Shown here one piece after another: positions 45,980-57,139 of a stretch of 64,000 bases of DNA. The position numbers and the translations under genes were made by a program. Under the pieces are notes generated by a model, which worked only from the letters and a program-made list of their open reading frames with translations, did no database searches and had not been told where the DNA came from. Each line of letters begins with the position of its first letter. The first letter of the stretch is position 1. Source of the stretch: Echinostoma caproni (Eukaryota; Platyhelminthes; Trematoda; Plagiorchiida; Echinostomatidae); assembly GCA_900618425.1 (NCBI GenBank), contig UZAN01040302.1, positions 4,559-68,558 on the forward strand, read 5' to 3'.

Positions 45980-47700
45980 ACTTTTATGATCTTAGTTCTC
46001 TTCTATCACCGTTTGAATTAGCGTGACCTTGAGCGTTGAGATAAAATTTGTAGCATTTCGAAAGCTACAGCTCAGATTTGGAAAATATTTCAAGTGAAGC
46101 GGTATGGGAGTTCATTCTTTTTAATGAATCATTCTTGTTCCATGACAGTGTTTTCCAAATAGAGCCCACGTATTCTAAATTGTTTGTCTCTTTTCATTCA
46201 GTGCACAGCAAATGAGCAAATTATTAAAAATATTCTTAATAAATTGATAAATTACTTGGCCACACACTACTCACGCATTATCTACAATACTGAAAAAACA
46301 ATAAACGTACAACTTGATCTTCAAAAATTGACCTTGAGGTGTGCGGCTCGTTGAATAAGCGTTTTGTTGTGTCACCACACCCAAAATGGATGAAACATTA
46401 AAATGTTTCTGGCATATAACTAAAACTTAGAGTCAACTTAATCGAGAGGCACATATATCTGATGATTCAGTTGGTGTTTTTGGAAGGGCTTCGATGTAAA
46501 CATAAGCTCCATTTATGATATATTCAACAAAATTTCTCCATCAAGACATAAACCGATAAAGGAAAACCGATCATACCAAAGCAAAACGATGGTTGTATTC
46601 GATCGTAGCGGAGAAGAGTTGCACACAACCGATATGAAGGATAGTTCGGGCTGATTAACCGTTTTTTCCCCACGCCTTCGTTTGAAAATTATGGCCTCGT
46701 GAAATAAAGCCGTTGTTGAACACTCAACAAAGCAGATCATCTATTGGTTTTATCAACAAATTTAAATCGCTTCGCTCGTCCATTTGGCAATGGGTTTGTC
46801 TTACTGATGGCCAACGAGTAATTCGGCATGCGGTGAAATCTGACCTACTGAGCTAAATTTCTAATGAATTTTGTTTTACCTGTTAAAAGAAGTAAATATT
46901 TATCTCGCCTAACGAGTTAGGACGGAAGTAAATACTGAGTGCTTTGGTTATTGGCTGGATTTCGCAAACTTTTTGCACTGATAAAGGAGATTTTCGGTAA
47001 CTGCTACTTTCTAAATGCAATCACGGAAGTCATATTTTTCACAGATAAAGGTTGGTGTATCTTCTAACTTAGATTCGATAATAAAAACAGGTATACCCAA
47101 TTAAATATTATTTTTTACATTTTTTGCAGTCTCTGGAGGGATCATGTTCAATGTCGAATTCATTCAATTACCGTGCAGCTGCTGGGATTTTAGTTTAATC
47201 GAAAACTTTCCCTGTAGCAGAAACAAGGATAGGTCAGCTGTCCCGACATTGGTCGTCAATGGTTAGGGTGCGGGGTGTATTAGAGGAAACTGGCAAATTC
47301 TGTTTGGCAGTCAACTTGGTGGACTTCATGCTACAGCGACTGCCTCCACTGCTCAAAAATGAAGGGCGAATTGAATATGGACGAGATAAAAGTGAAATAC
47401 CTGTATGAAATCTACGAGTCATTTTAATAAATAAATTCTAGTTATGTTTTCTACGGTAGCTTTATTATTTCACAACTGGTGCTCCAGCAACCATCGTCAA
47501 AATCGCAAAATATTACATATTAATGGCATGTGGCTAATAGAATCAAAGACATAAGTGGGTATTATATCAGATATGTTGCGTTTGATGTGGGGCAATATAA
47601 CATTCAGTCCCGTGAATGAGCCTGGAAAAACGAAGCATTGAGAGGAACAAATGAGATGAAAATCAGGATGTTGCACGAGTTTGGTCATTACTTTGTATAG
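45980..47700 (+). repeat. Long dispersed repeat D, copy 2 (about 1.7 kb)
   Basis: Direct partner of 9100-11050; matched landmarks are given there. It lacks the 350-400 bp present in copy 1 near 10490-10870. Ends are approximate. The reverse frame 47234-47422 lies within it and is not conserved in copy 1. Confidence 0.65.
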
Positions 47701-47704
47701 GTTG

Positions 47705-48865
47705 GGATCGGGAAAGGTAATGTAATAGTTACACTTTCCCCGTACGGAGCATAAAGATCAATGAATTTTCTACTAATTTTTGAGGACGAAGGCACGCTTC
47801 GTGCATATATTGGCACTGATCCCTATCGCTGAATGATTTATGTTTTCACCAGTAGGACGAGTTCAATTTTCAGTACACAGTATTGATAAGTAAATATAAA
47901 ACAGAAATTTGATCGAAAATGGTGTGTTGTGGTTTCCTAAGCTTAAATAACAATCTCGCGAAGCAGATTGATTTTTTGAATGTTACGGCAAACTTTAAAT
48001 GCCTGAAGAGGTTTTCCTCGGGCATTCCTGTGTAAAAAACCATTAAAAGGAATCCGAATGAAAAGTAAGCTTGGTTAATGTGATAAATAAGCTCCAAATT
48101 ATTCAGACAATTTAAACGTTTCATTTTATATGAGAATAATTACGTACGCTTGCTGTAAAATATGCGTTCACTGTACTCACTGCGTTCTCAAATGCTGCAA
48201 GATGCACTTCGTCAGCTCCAACGTTGGATTGTTTCTTTGCGTTTAACAATTCAAACTGACTTTAACTAACTCTCTTGGTAGGATCTTTTAGTTAGGACCC
48301 CGTTGCATTCCGTAGTTGACCACGGTCTTGTGGACGACAGAAGCTGCAAATGAGTGTCAAACTTTACCAAGCGATAAAGTGGATCACTTTACTGCTAATC
48401 AAAAGCAGTTGCTGGCCACAATAATAACAACAATAACAGCAATACTGTACGGTTATTATTCAGTACTATTCGACTTCGTATTTTTCACTGCGAACGAGAA
48501 TGAAACCATTGTACAGCAGATTGTGCGTCACCCGTCAATAATACCAATACATGTGCACCTTCCAATATACCATATTTTATTGTTTCTTGGTGCAAATAAA
48601 AGCAAAGTGCAATTGTGGATTATATAGAGAGAGCGGGATGCAGAAATAAATTCTGCCATCACTTTTCCCAATGCCTGACATCAAACTAGAAAGCAAAATA
48701 ACCAAAAAAATACTTGATCATTCTTAATTATTGTATGCTGCATTAAACTCACAATTACTTGTGAGAAGTGTTGTGGGGGATAATTAATATTGATTGGTTG
48801 ATTAGAACTGACTATCCTTCAGATTTCACCTTCACGCACATTCCTCAGCTGTTCCACTCAACCAT
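47705..48865. other. No gene recognised
   Basis: The reverse frame 47870-48124 and the forward frame 48316-48627 (hydrophobic, Ile/Thr-rich) have no recognisable domain. Nothing else is visible. Confidence 0.5.
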
Positions 48866-48869
48866 ACAC

Positions 48870-49010
48870 TCGGAAGCAGTAAACTCGAGTTTCGCTCATC
48901 AGTAGTGCATATCCACCGTCTCATTCGGGATTTGAACTCCGGACTTTGAAATGTGAAAAGGCAAGGTTTTGGAATTTAAATCTTGGTAGAGTGGTCATGC
49001 CCGGAGAACC
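48870..49010 (-). repeat. tRNA-derived SINE piece of SM-alpha type
   Basis: On the reverse strand a box B-like GAGTTCAAATCCC (48940-48928) is followed by GAGACGGTGGATATGCACTA and a hammerhead core (48908-48876). This order, and the string GAGACGGTGGAT, are as I recall them from schistosome SM-alpha SINEs. Box A is not clear. Downstream TTCCGAGTGTATGG continues the SINE body. Confidence 0.55.
48876..48908 (-). ncRNA. Hammerhead ribozyme relic lacking stem II
   Basis: On the reverse strand: stem I GCACTA (48908-48903) with TACTGC (48881-48876), five of six paired; intact core CTGATGA (48902-48896); then only G and C where stem II should be (48895-48894); GAAA (48893-48890); a palindromic stem III ACTCGAGT; and U at the cleavage position (48882). 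All conserved core bases are present, but stem II is reduced to one potential pair with no loop. It is probably inactive. Confidence 0.55.
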
Positions 49011-49179
49011 AACCAACCACGAGATTCACCTTTGTTTAATGACCTTACACCTACCTTCCAAACAAAATCAGTCGTTTGGCTTGTCGACAGCCATCTTCTG
49101 TCGTTCGCTGGGTAACTAAGGTATCCTGCTGCTGATATGCAGGCTCGCTATGATGGTATCAAAGTGCTACAGGTTAGCT

Positions 49180-49375
49180 GATCCTTGTTTATTACACACC
49201 TTAGTGAGATGAACAGCCTACGGGGAAGCCCCATAGCCACGAGGATCTGCTGTTCAGTGGTTGAAACCGAAAATCTTAAATCGTAGGACTTGGAGTGGAA
49301 AAACACATAAGCCTCCGATAAGTTGGGCAGGGTATCGAACCGGTTGACAGTAAAGCTGCCTGCTACTAAATGTAC
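49180..49375 (-). repeat. Dispersed repeat B, copy 2 (inverted relative to copy 1)
   Basis: Reverse complement of the 3' two thirds of 20250-20530. It contains a perfect box B-like string GGTTCGATACCC (49343-49332), where copy 1 has GGTTCAATACTA. The tRNA-like head of copy 1 is absent; different AT-rich sequence lies there. Confidence 0.55.
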
Positions 49376-49379
49376 ACAT

Positions 49380-50295
49380 AAATAAAACAAAATTACAATC
49401 ATCAAGATTATAGCACTCTTGTTGTGCTCATGATTAAGAAATTGCATTAAGGGTCACCGGGAACAACTGCAAATTTAAGGCACAAGGCCGTGGTTTATTA
49501 GTCAGCATCGGTGATAGTGGGTGAACAGAATCGAGCCTGGTCAAACTCTCTAGCACGGTTTCTTTTAACCGGAACAGAATTTGTGGGATTCAAGCAGAGG
49601 GCGAAAAACCACAAATTGATCGTCTTCGGGTGGATCATCAGACGCGCGGATTCAGAGTTAGATTTTGACTACCAAACGGGAAAGTAGAGTTCGGATAGAG
49701 ACACAGGCCTATTTCGCACAGTAGATGAGTCCTCTCAAGGATGAAACACTTGTCCTGTACTCATAATTGGTCCACAAACATAAACAAAAATAAAACTATC
49801 ATTTAAAAATTGCACTTTCCATGTAACTCATGCCACAATAAGCCCAAAGTTGTCATAAAATCTCCAGATGGTTTTAAAAGAATCACACCACTCGTTCGCG
49901 CAATTGAAATTATCCGTATCATCGTGTCAGCAAGGATAAAACTATTNCATTGTGATAGAAATAATTTATGTATAAAATTCTCTTTGGGTGATGATTCCGG
50001 CTGCGCAGACATTGTGAGAAATGATAGCATCGCGCATAATAATCACCAACCGATACTCGAGCGCTCACAACAAACCGCTACCTCAAACTGAACAATGCAA
50101 ATTGTAATCTGCATAACAACCGGGAGTTCAGTGAAGCATACACGGGAATAGCATTAGTGTGACGTAACACAAAACGGAATAGACGATCAATTGGGGATCA
50201 ATTACTGTTTGCCGAGAACACTTGAGTCGACACATTAGAAAGCTCTGCCCGCTGAGAGTAGACCAACGTTAGGCACACAGCTCGCGAGTAGGGTG
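49380..50295. other. No gene recognised
   Basis: Contains a single N at 49947. A reverse-strand CTGATGA with CGAAGACG nearby (about 49625-49645) was checked as a hammerhead and rejected. Confidence 0.45.
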
Positions 50296-50299
50296 TACC

Positions 50300-50366
50300 T
50301 GGGTTTGGCTTTAATGATTGTAACGAGAGTAAATAGTACCGTTTTCGATTGGGGTCGAGCCCATGG
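50300..50366 (+). repeat. Faint tRNA-like SINE head
   Basis: TGTAACGAGAGTAAATAG followed about 15 nt later by GGGTCGAGCCC resembles the box A and box B regions of the reverse-strand head at 55.1 kb (TGTAGCTCAAGAGTAAAGG ... GGTTCGAGTCC). Each box has mismatches. Weak. Confidence 0.25.
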
Positions 50367-50369
50367 TGC

Positions 50370-51380
50370 GCAGTAACAAGCAAAGCTGTAGATAAAGCCG
50401 GCTTTCTTATTTGTCTTCTGTATTCACCCCTGTGTATTATTGATCACCAAAAATGCACTTTCCGTTCACCACGAATGATTATATTTCTTCGCTCGCTCAC
50501 CTCGCTCCCTCTTCTCGTGATCGTTTTCCCTGACCCTGATTTGGTCTGACTCACCCTGCCCAATGATTATCATCATATGGAGTTGCTCAATCTTATCCAG
50601 ATTGGTCCTCTACCTCATCCATGTGTCGCACTATCCCATGTGCACATGTACACTCTTACGTCATTTCACTTATGGCTCGACGGAGTGGTGAACTCCCTCG
50701 TTTGCACTTTGGTGCTCGATTGGCATTGTTCATTTCATCGGGTTGAAGCCTGGAAAATAATATTTTAGTTTTGGGAATCGAAAGGATTCTTAAACTGCAG
50801 GGAAACATTTACCTAATTCTCGATGCAATAATGTAAACACATCCACTGAACCCCAAGGAACTTTGTGTTCCCTGTCCCAAGAGCTTTGTGTATATTACTC
50901 AAAAACCTCTCTTTCGTTAATCATCCAAGGATAGTTATTTCGACTATTCATTTTTGGTACGAGGACCGATTACCCCAGTGCAGTCCAGGCCTAAGAGGTA
51001 CATTCCAACTCTCCATCAAATGATTTCTAATGCTTTAGGTAAATTTGAACACAGTAATCCAGACGATTGTAGAAAAGGATAACTCATGGATACATATCGT
51101 TTAAAATGACATATGTTGAAAGAGAAAACGCTCACAGTAGCTAGACTGAAACGATTAGTCATTCGCAATCCGAGCAAGCATAGGATGATATCATGAACGA
51201 TTTCTTTGCCTTAGCGGCGATCAAATAGTCTGTTCAGTCGGATGAGTAAAGCAGTCGATCCACATTGTCGCTCGCGAAATGGAAAACGATGGGCTACTGA
51301 ATAGGGAACTAACGAACACACGCAAACACACATGCGCATATGTATAAATATCAAGTGATCATATTTCCAAAGCTCGAGCA
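50370..51380. other. No gene recognised
   Basis: The pyrimidine-rich stretch 50400-50700 gives forward frames (50349-50549, 50577-50768) with no recognised domain. The reverse frame 51211-51528 overlaps the RTE-like element. Confidence 0.45.
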
Positions 51381-51384
51381 TCGT

Positions 51385-52155
51385 ACGCAGGACTAAAACA
51401 CCTGTGGCGGCGAAGTGACGATTCATTAAAGTTGAAAAGTCGCGTATAATGCGCCACTGTACAATCAGTTCTGCTTTATGTTTGTGAGACCTTGAATTTG
51501 CGGGTAGAAGCCACCCGTCGTTTAGCAATGTTCGACGATGGATACTTACGTATTCTGGCCCAAGTGGGATGGAGTGACAGGGTTAGTAACCTAGAAATAA
51601 GTCGTCGGGTGTTTGGGAATACATCAAACAAGAACTCGCTACCGCATCGAATCCAGCTCAGTGGGCTCCGTTGGTTAGGACACGTTTTGTGTATGTCCGA
51701 CGGTCGTCTACCGCAGTGCGTCTTGCTTACAGCGGCTGTTACAGGCTGGAGAAAGCCACGTGGAGGCCAGCAGATGACGTGGAGATGAGACATGAAGAAA
51801 TGCACAGAGCGATTAGGTAGAGTAGGTGTCTCTCGTCTTCCGGGTTGGGGTCCAAAGGACTCCGAAACCACATGGTTGGAGACACTGAAGGTTATGGCTG
51901 CGAACCGACAGCAATGGCGATCATGCTGTCACTTCTTATCAGTCCAGAATACTTGAACCAGTATGTATGCACAGTTGGGCTGTGTACTCTGTGTGTTGAT
52001 CACAGAAATACGCTTTCTTTTCCCGTCCCTAAAAGTAGGCCCAATACATGTCCTCCTTACACATTCTCGCTTATCTTGTATCCATTGTGAATTTAGTCAA
52101 CGATCAGGGAAGTTCGCTTCACCGTATTACGCTGCGCGATGGTGATGATGAAAGA
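51385..52155 (+). mobile_element. RTE-like non-LTR retrotransposon, 3' end of ORF (pseudogene)
   Basis: Forward translation: LKHLWRRSDDSLKLKSRV, stop, CATVQSVLLYVCETLNLRVE, ATRRLAMFDDGYLRILAQVG, WSDRVSNLEISRRVFGN, LSGLRWLGHVLCMSDGRLPQ, TGWRKPRGGQQMTWR, stop, then GWGPKDSETTWLETLKVMAA with NRQQWR. This is the post-RT C-terminus of RTE-clade elements (LRHLWRR..., RVSNxEVRRRV, LRWLGHVLRM, GGQxxTW). Two in-frame stops. A ggtgatgatgaa near 52141-52152 may be its tail. The frame 51492-51788 is the middle part. Confidence 0.8.
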
Positions 52156-52159
52156 GGGT

Positions 52160-52505
52160 TGCTACGTATCTGTTCAACGCTTTACATTGTGTTGTGATAT
52201 TTTATACAGCTATGTTTAGAACTTAGAACTTACTGACCAAAGCAAATCAGGTTGATCAATCCACTGTTCTGCTGGAAACTGAACACAGAATTCTATTTTA
52301 CACTTCACAAAGAGGGTTTCTCATTTATTTCCTTTTTTTATCTACTTCCTTTGCTTTTTCTTTCTACTTGTTTTTCCTCGAAAAGAAAAACATTTTCAGA
52401 AAGTCGGAAAAAGTGACTCAGATAGCTGGTGAGTAATATAAAGATCAGCGGAATGTAAGATAGCTGTTAGTGAGAAAATATTACCAGGAAAGACAATTTG
52501 AAATC
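52160..52505. other. No gene recognised
   Basis: Short AT-rich flank up to the gap; nothing recognised. Confidence 0.5.
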
Positions 52506-53070
52506 NNNNNNNNNNNNNNNNNNNNNNNNNNNNNNNNNNNNNNNNNNNNNNNNNNNNNNNNNNNNNNNNNNNNNNNNNNNNNNNNNNNNNNNNNNNNNNN
52601 NNNNNNNNNNNNNNNNNNNNNNNNNNNNNNNNNNNNNNNNNNNNNNNNNNNNNNNNNNNNNNNNNNNNNNNNNNNNNNNNNNNNNNNNNNNNNNNNNNNN
52701 NNNNNNNNNNNNNNNNNNNNNNNNNNNNNNNNNNNNNNNNNNNNNNNNNNNNNNNNNNNNNNNNNNNNNNNNNNNNNNNNNNNNNNNNNNNNNNNNNNNN
52801 NNNNNNNNNNNNNNNNNNNNNNNNNNNNNNNNNNNNNNNNNNNNNNNNNNNNNNNNNNNNNNNNNNNNNNNNNNNNNNNNNNNNNNNNNNNNNNNNNNNN
52901 NNNNNNNNNNNNNNNNNNNNNNNNNNNNNNNNNNNNNNNNNNNNNNNNNNNNNNNNNNNNNNNNNNNNNNNNNNNNNNNNNNNNNNNNNNNNNNNNNNNN
53001 NNNNNNNNNNNNNNNNNNNNNNNNNNNNNNNNNNNNNNNNNNNNNNNNNNNNNNNNNNNNNNNNNNNNNN
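52506..53070. other. Assembly gap (565 N)
   Basis: Run of N ending directly at a (GT)n microsatellite, which probably caused the break. Frames drawn across it are artefacts. Confidence 0.99.

Positions 53071-53110
<40 letters not shown>
53071..53110. repeat. (GT)n microsatellite, at least 20 units
   Basis: Uninterrupted GT from the gap edge to 53110; the true length is unknown because it begins at the gap. Confidence 0.97.
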
Positions 53111-53112
<2 letters not shown>

Positions 53113-53114
53113 GA

Positions 53115-53865
53115 GGAATGCGCTGTCCATGGACTCGGCATCGTTAGTTTTGGAAGATCGCATTTATGTTGAAAGTTCATTATTTGAAATTCTTTTAGCT
53201 CGGTGTTCTCATAGCGTCCGTCAGGCAAAATCCTGCGTGACAAAAACAGTCAACCGTTCAGCCTGTTCAGTTTGGGCTAAGGAGAACCGATATAAATCTG
53301 ACGACCGTGGTAAGAGGGCCGCGTGGATAAGTGATCACTTTATTCAGGAGTGGAACATATTCTAACCTCATGCAAATAAGAATTTTCCAAAGATAAAATA
53401 GCATTTCATTTGTTTGTAATTTCAATCTAAACCAACTTCATCGGGAAGATCAACGAAATTTGTGTAGTAACAACCCGAAAGAAAAATAATTCAAGCAGAA
53501 CGATAGAGTAGAATCCCGGAACCAAGGCGGGGCTTTTGTCCTCATTTGAATCACATTGGCGTGAATATCTTAAACTCGGCATATTTCGCTCAGCTGACTC
53601 AATATGTTCTTATTATCCATTGAAAGAGATACACAGTAGCGAACAAGCTCGTTTGTGGTGATTCATAGGCGGACCGATACATCACAGTTTACATAAAAAT
53701 TGAACATTTAGTTCCCGAGATAAAATTGAAGAGAGAGAGGGAGCACAGAAAAGCCTGGGTTGCACGATTTATGCCCGGGGCAGATTTCGCTGCATCTCAA
53801 CTGGTAAATACAGCAGAAAATAACAGTTCATGTCGTGGAACAGTACTTCGGGTTACACCGGAATA
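53115..53865. other. No gene recognised
   Basis: The frame 53075-53365 (+) starts in the GT repeat and is unsupported. A (GA)-rich spot lies near 53733-53742. Confidence 0.5.
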
Positions 53866-53869
53866 CGAC

Positions 53870-54560
53870 ATGGCCGAATCACCAAACTTTTACCACTGAC
53901 AGTTATTTTGCATGCACAGGCGAAGTTCCCATTTTCTGATCGCAACGGACTCCGCAAACTAGGGTTGGTGTTAGTATAAATAAATGGTCTTGTTGGATCC
54001 GCACGATGATTCGTCAAATGATAGATGACGCATAATGAACACACAAGTTCGGTGTCCCTGGGTGAGGGTGGGGGTTAGTACTGGTGTAATATTATTGAAT
54101 GTTTTAGTGATGCGTGAGGTGGGTTTGAGGGGACAACTTGCAGAATGACCTTAAGATCATGGGACTCGGCCACTGGCGTCTAAACCGACATGGTATGTGC
54201 CCTTGGGTCAGTGTATGCAACTGCCTATCTGTTCTACCAATTTAAGATGCTGTGCATCCACATTCAAACTGGTAAATGACGTGTGATTTGGTCGACAGTG
54301 GCAGGGGTTGCTTTGTGGGTGGAATGGGGATGCGTGTCGCTGTGTACAGGATGATTGGGCTTACAGTATTATAAGTGCAATTTACCATATTGTTCAATCG
54401 TCCCCGGGAAATCAGTTTGATTTCATCACCTTTGAAGGGAAGGCAAATGTGGACCTTCTTCTGCTCAGTTGTGCCAGTTGAAATGCAGAGAAATATGCCT
54501 TGGCACAAATCGTGCAACCTAGCTTTAGGTCAAAATGTGGAGAGTACAGGGTGGGAATCA
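53870..54560 (-). mobile_element. Penelope-like element, linker and split GIY-YIG endonuclease (pseudogene)
   Basis: Reverse strand: VHICLPFKGDEIKLISRGRL, YNTVSPIILYTATRIPIPPT, HVIYQFECGCTAS, a stop, then IGRTDRQL. The C-terminal half appears about 150 nt further on: YHLTNHRADPTRPFIYTNTN, then after a frame shift FAESVAIRKWELRLCMQNN with the family Glu. The linker (SPIILYTATRIP) matches the 19.6 kb copy (DPVIVFTTTQIP) and LPFKGD matches the 32.4 kb copy. The extra sequence between the halves (about 54050-54200) is G-rich on the forward strand. Confidence 0.7.
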
Positions 54561-54564
54561 TCAA

Positions 54565-55080
54565 TCTGATCAAAAATAATACATATTTCATTTCAATGAT
54601 TCAGTGTTGTTGCGCATACTTCAGTCAGCACACAAGTGCCTTGATTCAGGTTATCCGGACGGATGAGCAGATGAGATAAAATTTCACCAGACGTATTCTC
54701 AGAGCATGCTTATGTTTCTATCCATTTCCAATTATCTGGACTGCATAGTGTTGGGGTTAATCCAATTATCGAGCGTGTACCTTCGGGATAGGTATGCTTG
54801 AGAAGAGAAGCCTACCGCTGCCTCAGTTATGATACCCAAAACAATGGAGAGGTAATTGGTGAACGAAAACGTTAATCAATAATAATCTGCTTCTATAAAT
54901 ATTATGCATATTGCAATGAAGCAGTTTAACAATGCATGTGAATTTTTAATAAACGTATATACATGCATGCTTCCAGGGAAATTTTTACGCGCCATTCAGA
55001 TTGTAATGCGTGATAACCAACAAAGAACACGACAGCTGTTTGATCCTGTTTGGGACTTAGCAGCAGTGCGTACTTTTTGT
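54565..55080. other. No gene recognised
   Basis: A single catgcttccaggg near 54962 recalls the GTGCTTCCAGG that follows SM-alpha-type hammerheads, but no core precedes it. Otherwise nothing. Confidence 0.4.
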
Positions 55081-55081
55081 G

Positions 55082-55150
55082 TCCCGGTCAGGACTCGAAC
55101 CGCGATTCTTCGAGCTGGGACTTCAAACCTTTACTCTTGAGCTACACAGT
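55082..55150 (-). repeat. tRNA-like SINE head
   Basis: On the reverse strand box A TAGCTCAAGAG (55144-55134) and box B GGTTCGAGTCC (55101-55091) both match the RNA polymerase III consensus, 32 nt apart, as in a tRNA. The T-stem around box B pairs in only two of five positions and no acceptor stem is seen, so this is a SINE head or dead tRNA, not a tRNA gene. Confidence 0.55.
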
Positions 55151-55240
55151 CGACCATTATCACCTTGTGCGAATGGCTCAATCAATTTAGATGGTGAATT
55201 TTTGGATCAGCCCATTCGGTTTTTTCACAGGCACATTCAG
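55140..55240 (+). repeat. Dispersed repeat E, copy 1
   Basis: tttttggatcagcccattcg followed by gttttttcacaggcac aligns with tgtttggattagtccatttg then gtttttcacatggac at 58264-58300. It lies directly behind the reverse tRNA-like head. Confidence 0.45.
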
Positions 55241-55494
55241 ATCATACTTACAATAAAAATATATATTTACTTGTCTTTTGACACACCAGATGGTTTACTT
55301 CAAGCGGTAGTTTTCACTGTTTTTAGAACAGTGAATTCTTGATGCTAAAGTTTAGTGTAATGTAAGTGAATGTTTATAGAAATGTGAGGTGTTGATATGT
55401 CAAGAAAAAAATATAAGCAAATAGGTACCCAAGTGTGACTTTACTTAATTTATAAAGGTAAATTTCCAACTAATTATTTAAGATGCGAATTCAA

Positions 55495-55575
55495 GCAGTC
55501 ATGTTTGGGATTCGAACCCACTTTTTTCATTGTTGGACTTTGACTTGAATGCAGCACTTCAAAGCACCCGGGTCA
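55495..55575 (-). repeat. Second tRNA-like head, degraded
   Basis: The reverse-strand box B GGTTCGAATCC (55518-55508) is perfect. The box A region TGCATTCAAGTCAAAG resembles TGTAGCTCAAGAGTAAAG of the 55.1 kb head in the same orientation, with changes. A related SINE 400 bp away. Confidence 0.45.
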
Positions 55576-55579
55576 TAGT

Positions 55580-57135
55580 CATGAAGTTTTATTACATATT
55601 AATAATTATTATTAATTAATATGATATTTACCAATACATAGTAGCATCAAAAACACCATTATTTAAATTTTAAATAACCACAAATAACAATTAATCAACG
55701 CAACAATCCAATGAAACTTGCTCTCATGGGATTTTATTACAACCTTTACGAATTTTACTGACAAATATGTAATGTAGAAATTAATTAACAGGGCTGTTCG
55801 CAAGATCTGTTGTATGCATTGATTGCCACAAACTTACCTCCGTGTCTAAGTATCGAATAACTCCAGGCTAGGCAAAATTCATTTTGTTACAGCTAAGGGC
55901 TGACAAGCTTTTGTCTCTCCAAGTTGTTACATTTTCCCCATTTACGTGAAATGAGTAATGAAGATTTCATGTGAAAAATGACCACGAATTAAAATTTGAG
56001 AAAAAATTTAAAAAAACCCAAACCTCGGGGTAGTGAGAGTAGTAGTGGGGCGCACAATCCAGTCTGTGATCTGCATAACTTCAACTGTTCGATTATTCAT
56101 TAGTTTGAAGCACGCAAAATGCGGATAAATTTCAGAAATTGGCAGTTGACTAATAAAGCTAGTAAATAATCTTCCTCCCCGGGGCCACTCCGTCACTAGA
56201 CGTGGGAAGGAGTTCACCTCACTTTGCTGTCTATTCGTCTAAGGTTGATCCGCTATTCCCTAGACCCATATGGATAATTTCGGTCTCAAAATTATCTGTC
56301 CGTTTCGTGGTCAGTGGTATCATGCGACTACTTTTGTAACTAAACTGATTTATGATAGTCCCTATCGTTTCATTTTTCAAGCGAAAATTTCAACTGAGTG
56401 GATTTGGACCACACAACTTTGTTTGAAGTTAGTACACAAATCTCTCCTCCGGTTTTTTATTGTGTCTGATAATCACACAATAGTTGGCTTTATATGGGTC
56501 CTAATATATCCGTCCTGTAGTCATATGAGCTGGCAAATTACTATACCCAATCACGACTTGACAGTCACAAAATTACTGAACACAGAAATCAATCAATCTC
56601 GGAAGCGAAACTTTCAAATCGATTTGTATCAATATCCTTTTGTCTGGATTATTCCAAACTCGTAATTAAATAAAAGATGAGGCTGCGTCAAAGTTAAGGA
56701 TGATGATTTGATCAATGGTTGTGACAGGACAATACATGTTTTGAAACTGATCTTTCATGCAACGTCATTCTGCCGAAAAATTTTGAACCATCCCCTTAGC
56801 GATGCGTACTGACCAAATAACGACTGTTCAAACTAGAACATTTAGGATTGGGAGCTCCGTGCACACAGCAGCACCCGATTACTTGGTTTGGATACAACGA
56901 TTTTATAAAAGGTGTGTCTGCATCCTTGTATCGAATCGTGTCACCAAGAGTAGAACCGATCATTAACCAAAACATGTCCTCAGGCAATGTCAGTAAAGAT
57001 CAAAGTCAAACATTTATTATGGAAAATACTTACAAGGGGTTGCTGCTTTTCTATTCTCATAGGGTTTAGCACAGATAAATCGACTCATGGTTCATAGAAA
57101 GTAGACGAGTGTCACAATTTATCCTTATTTCGTGC
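55580..57135. other. No gene recognised
   Basis: Includes an AT palindrome-like tract near 55598-55625 (ttaataattattattaatta). The frame 56270-56665 (+), 131 codons, is long for this DNA but has no domain, signal or splice support that I can see. Confidence 0.45.
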
Positions 57136-57139
57136 ACTG

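Noticed and set aside
49622..49650. Reverse-strand CTGATGA followed by CGAAGACG as a hammerhead
   Set aside because: GAAA is GAAG, stem II does not pair and no stem I was found.
52396..53243. Overlapping frames of 200-258 codons on both strands
   Set aside because: They run through the N gap and the GT/CA microsatellite.
55082..55150. Functional tRNA gene
   Set aside because: Boxes A and B are good but the T-stem and acceptor stem do not pair.
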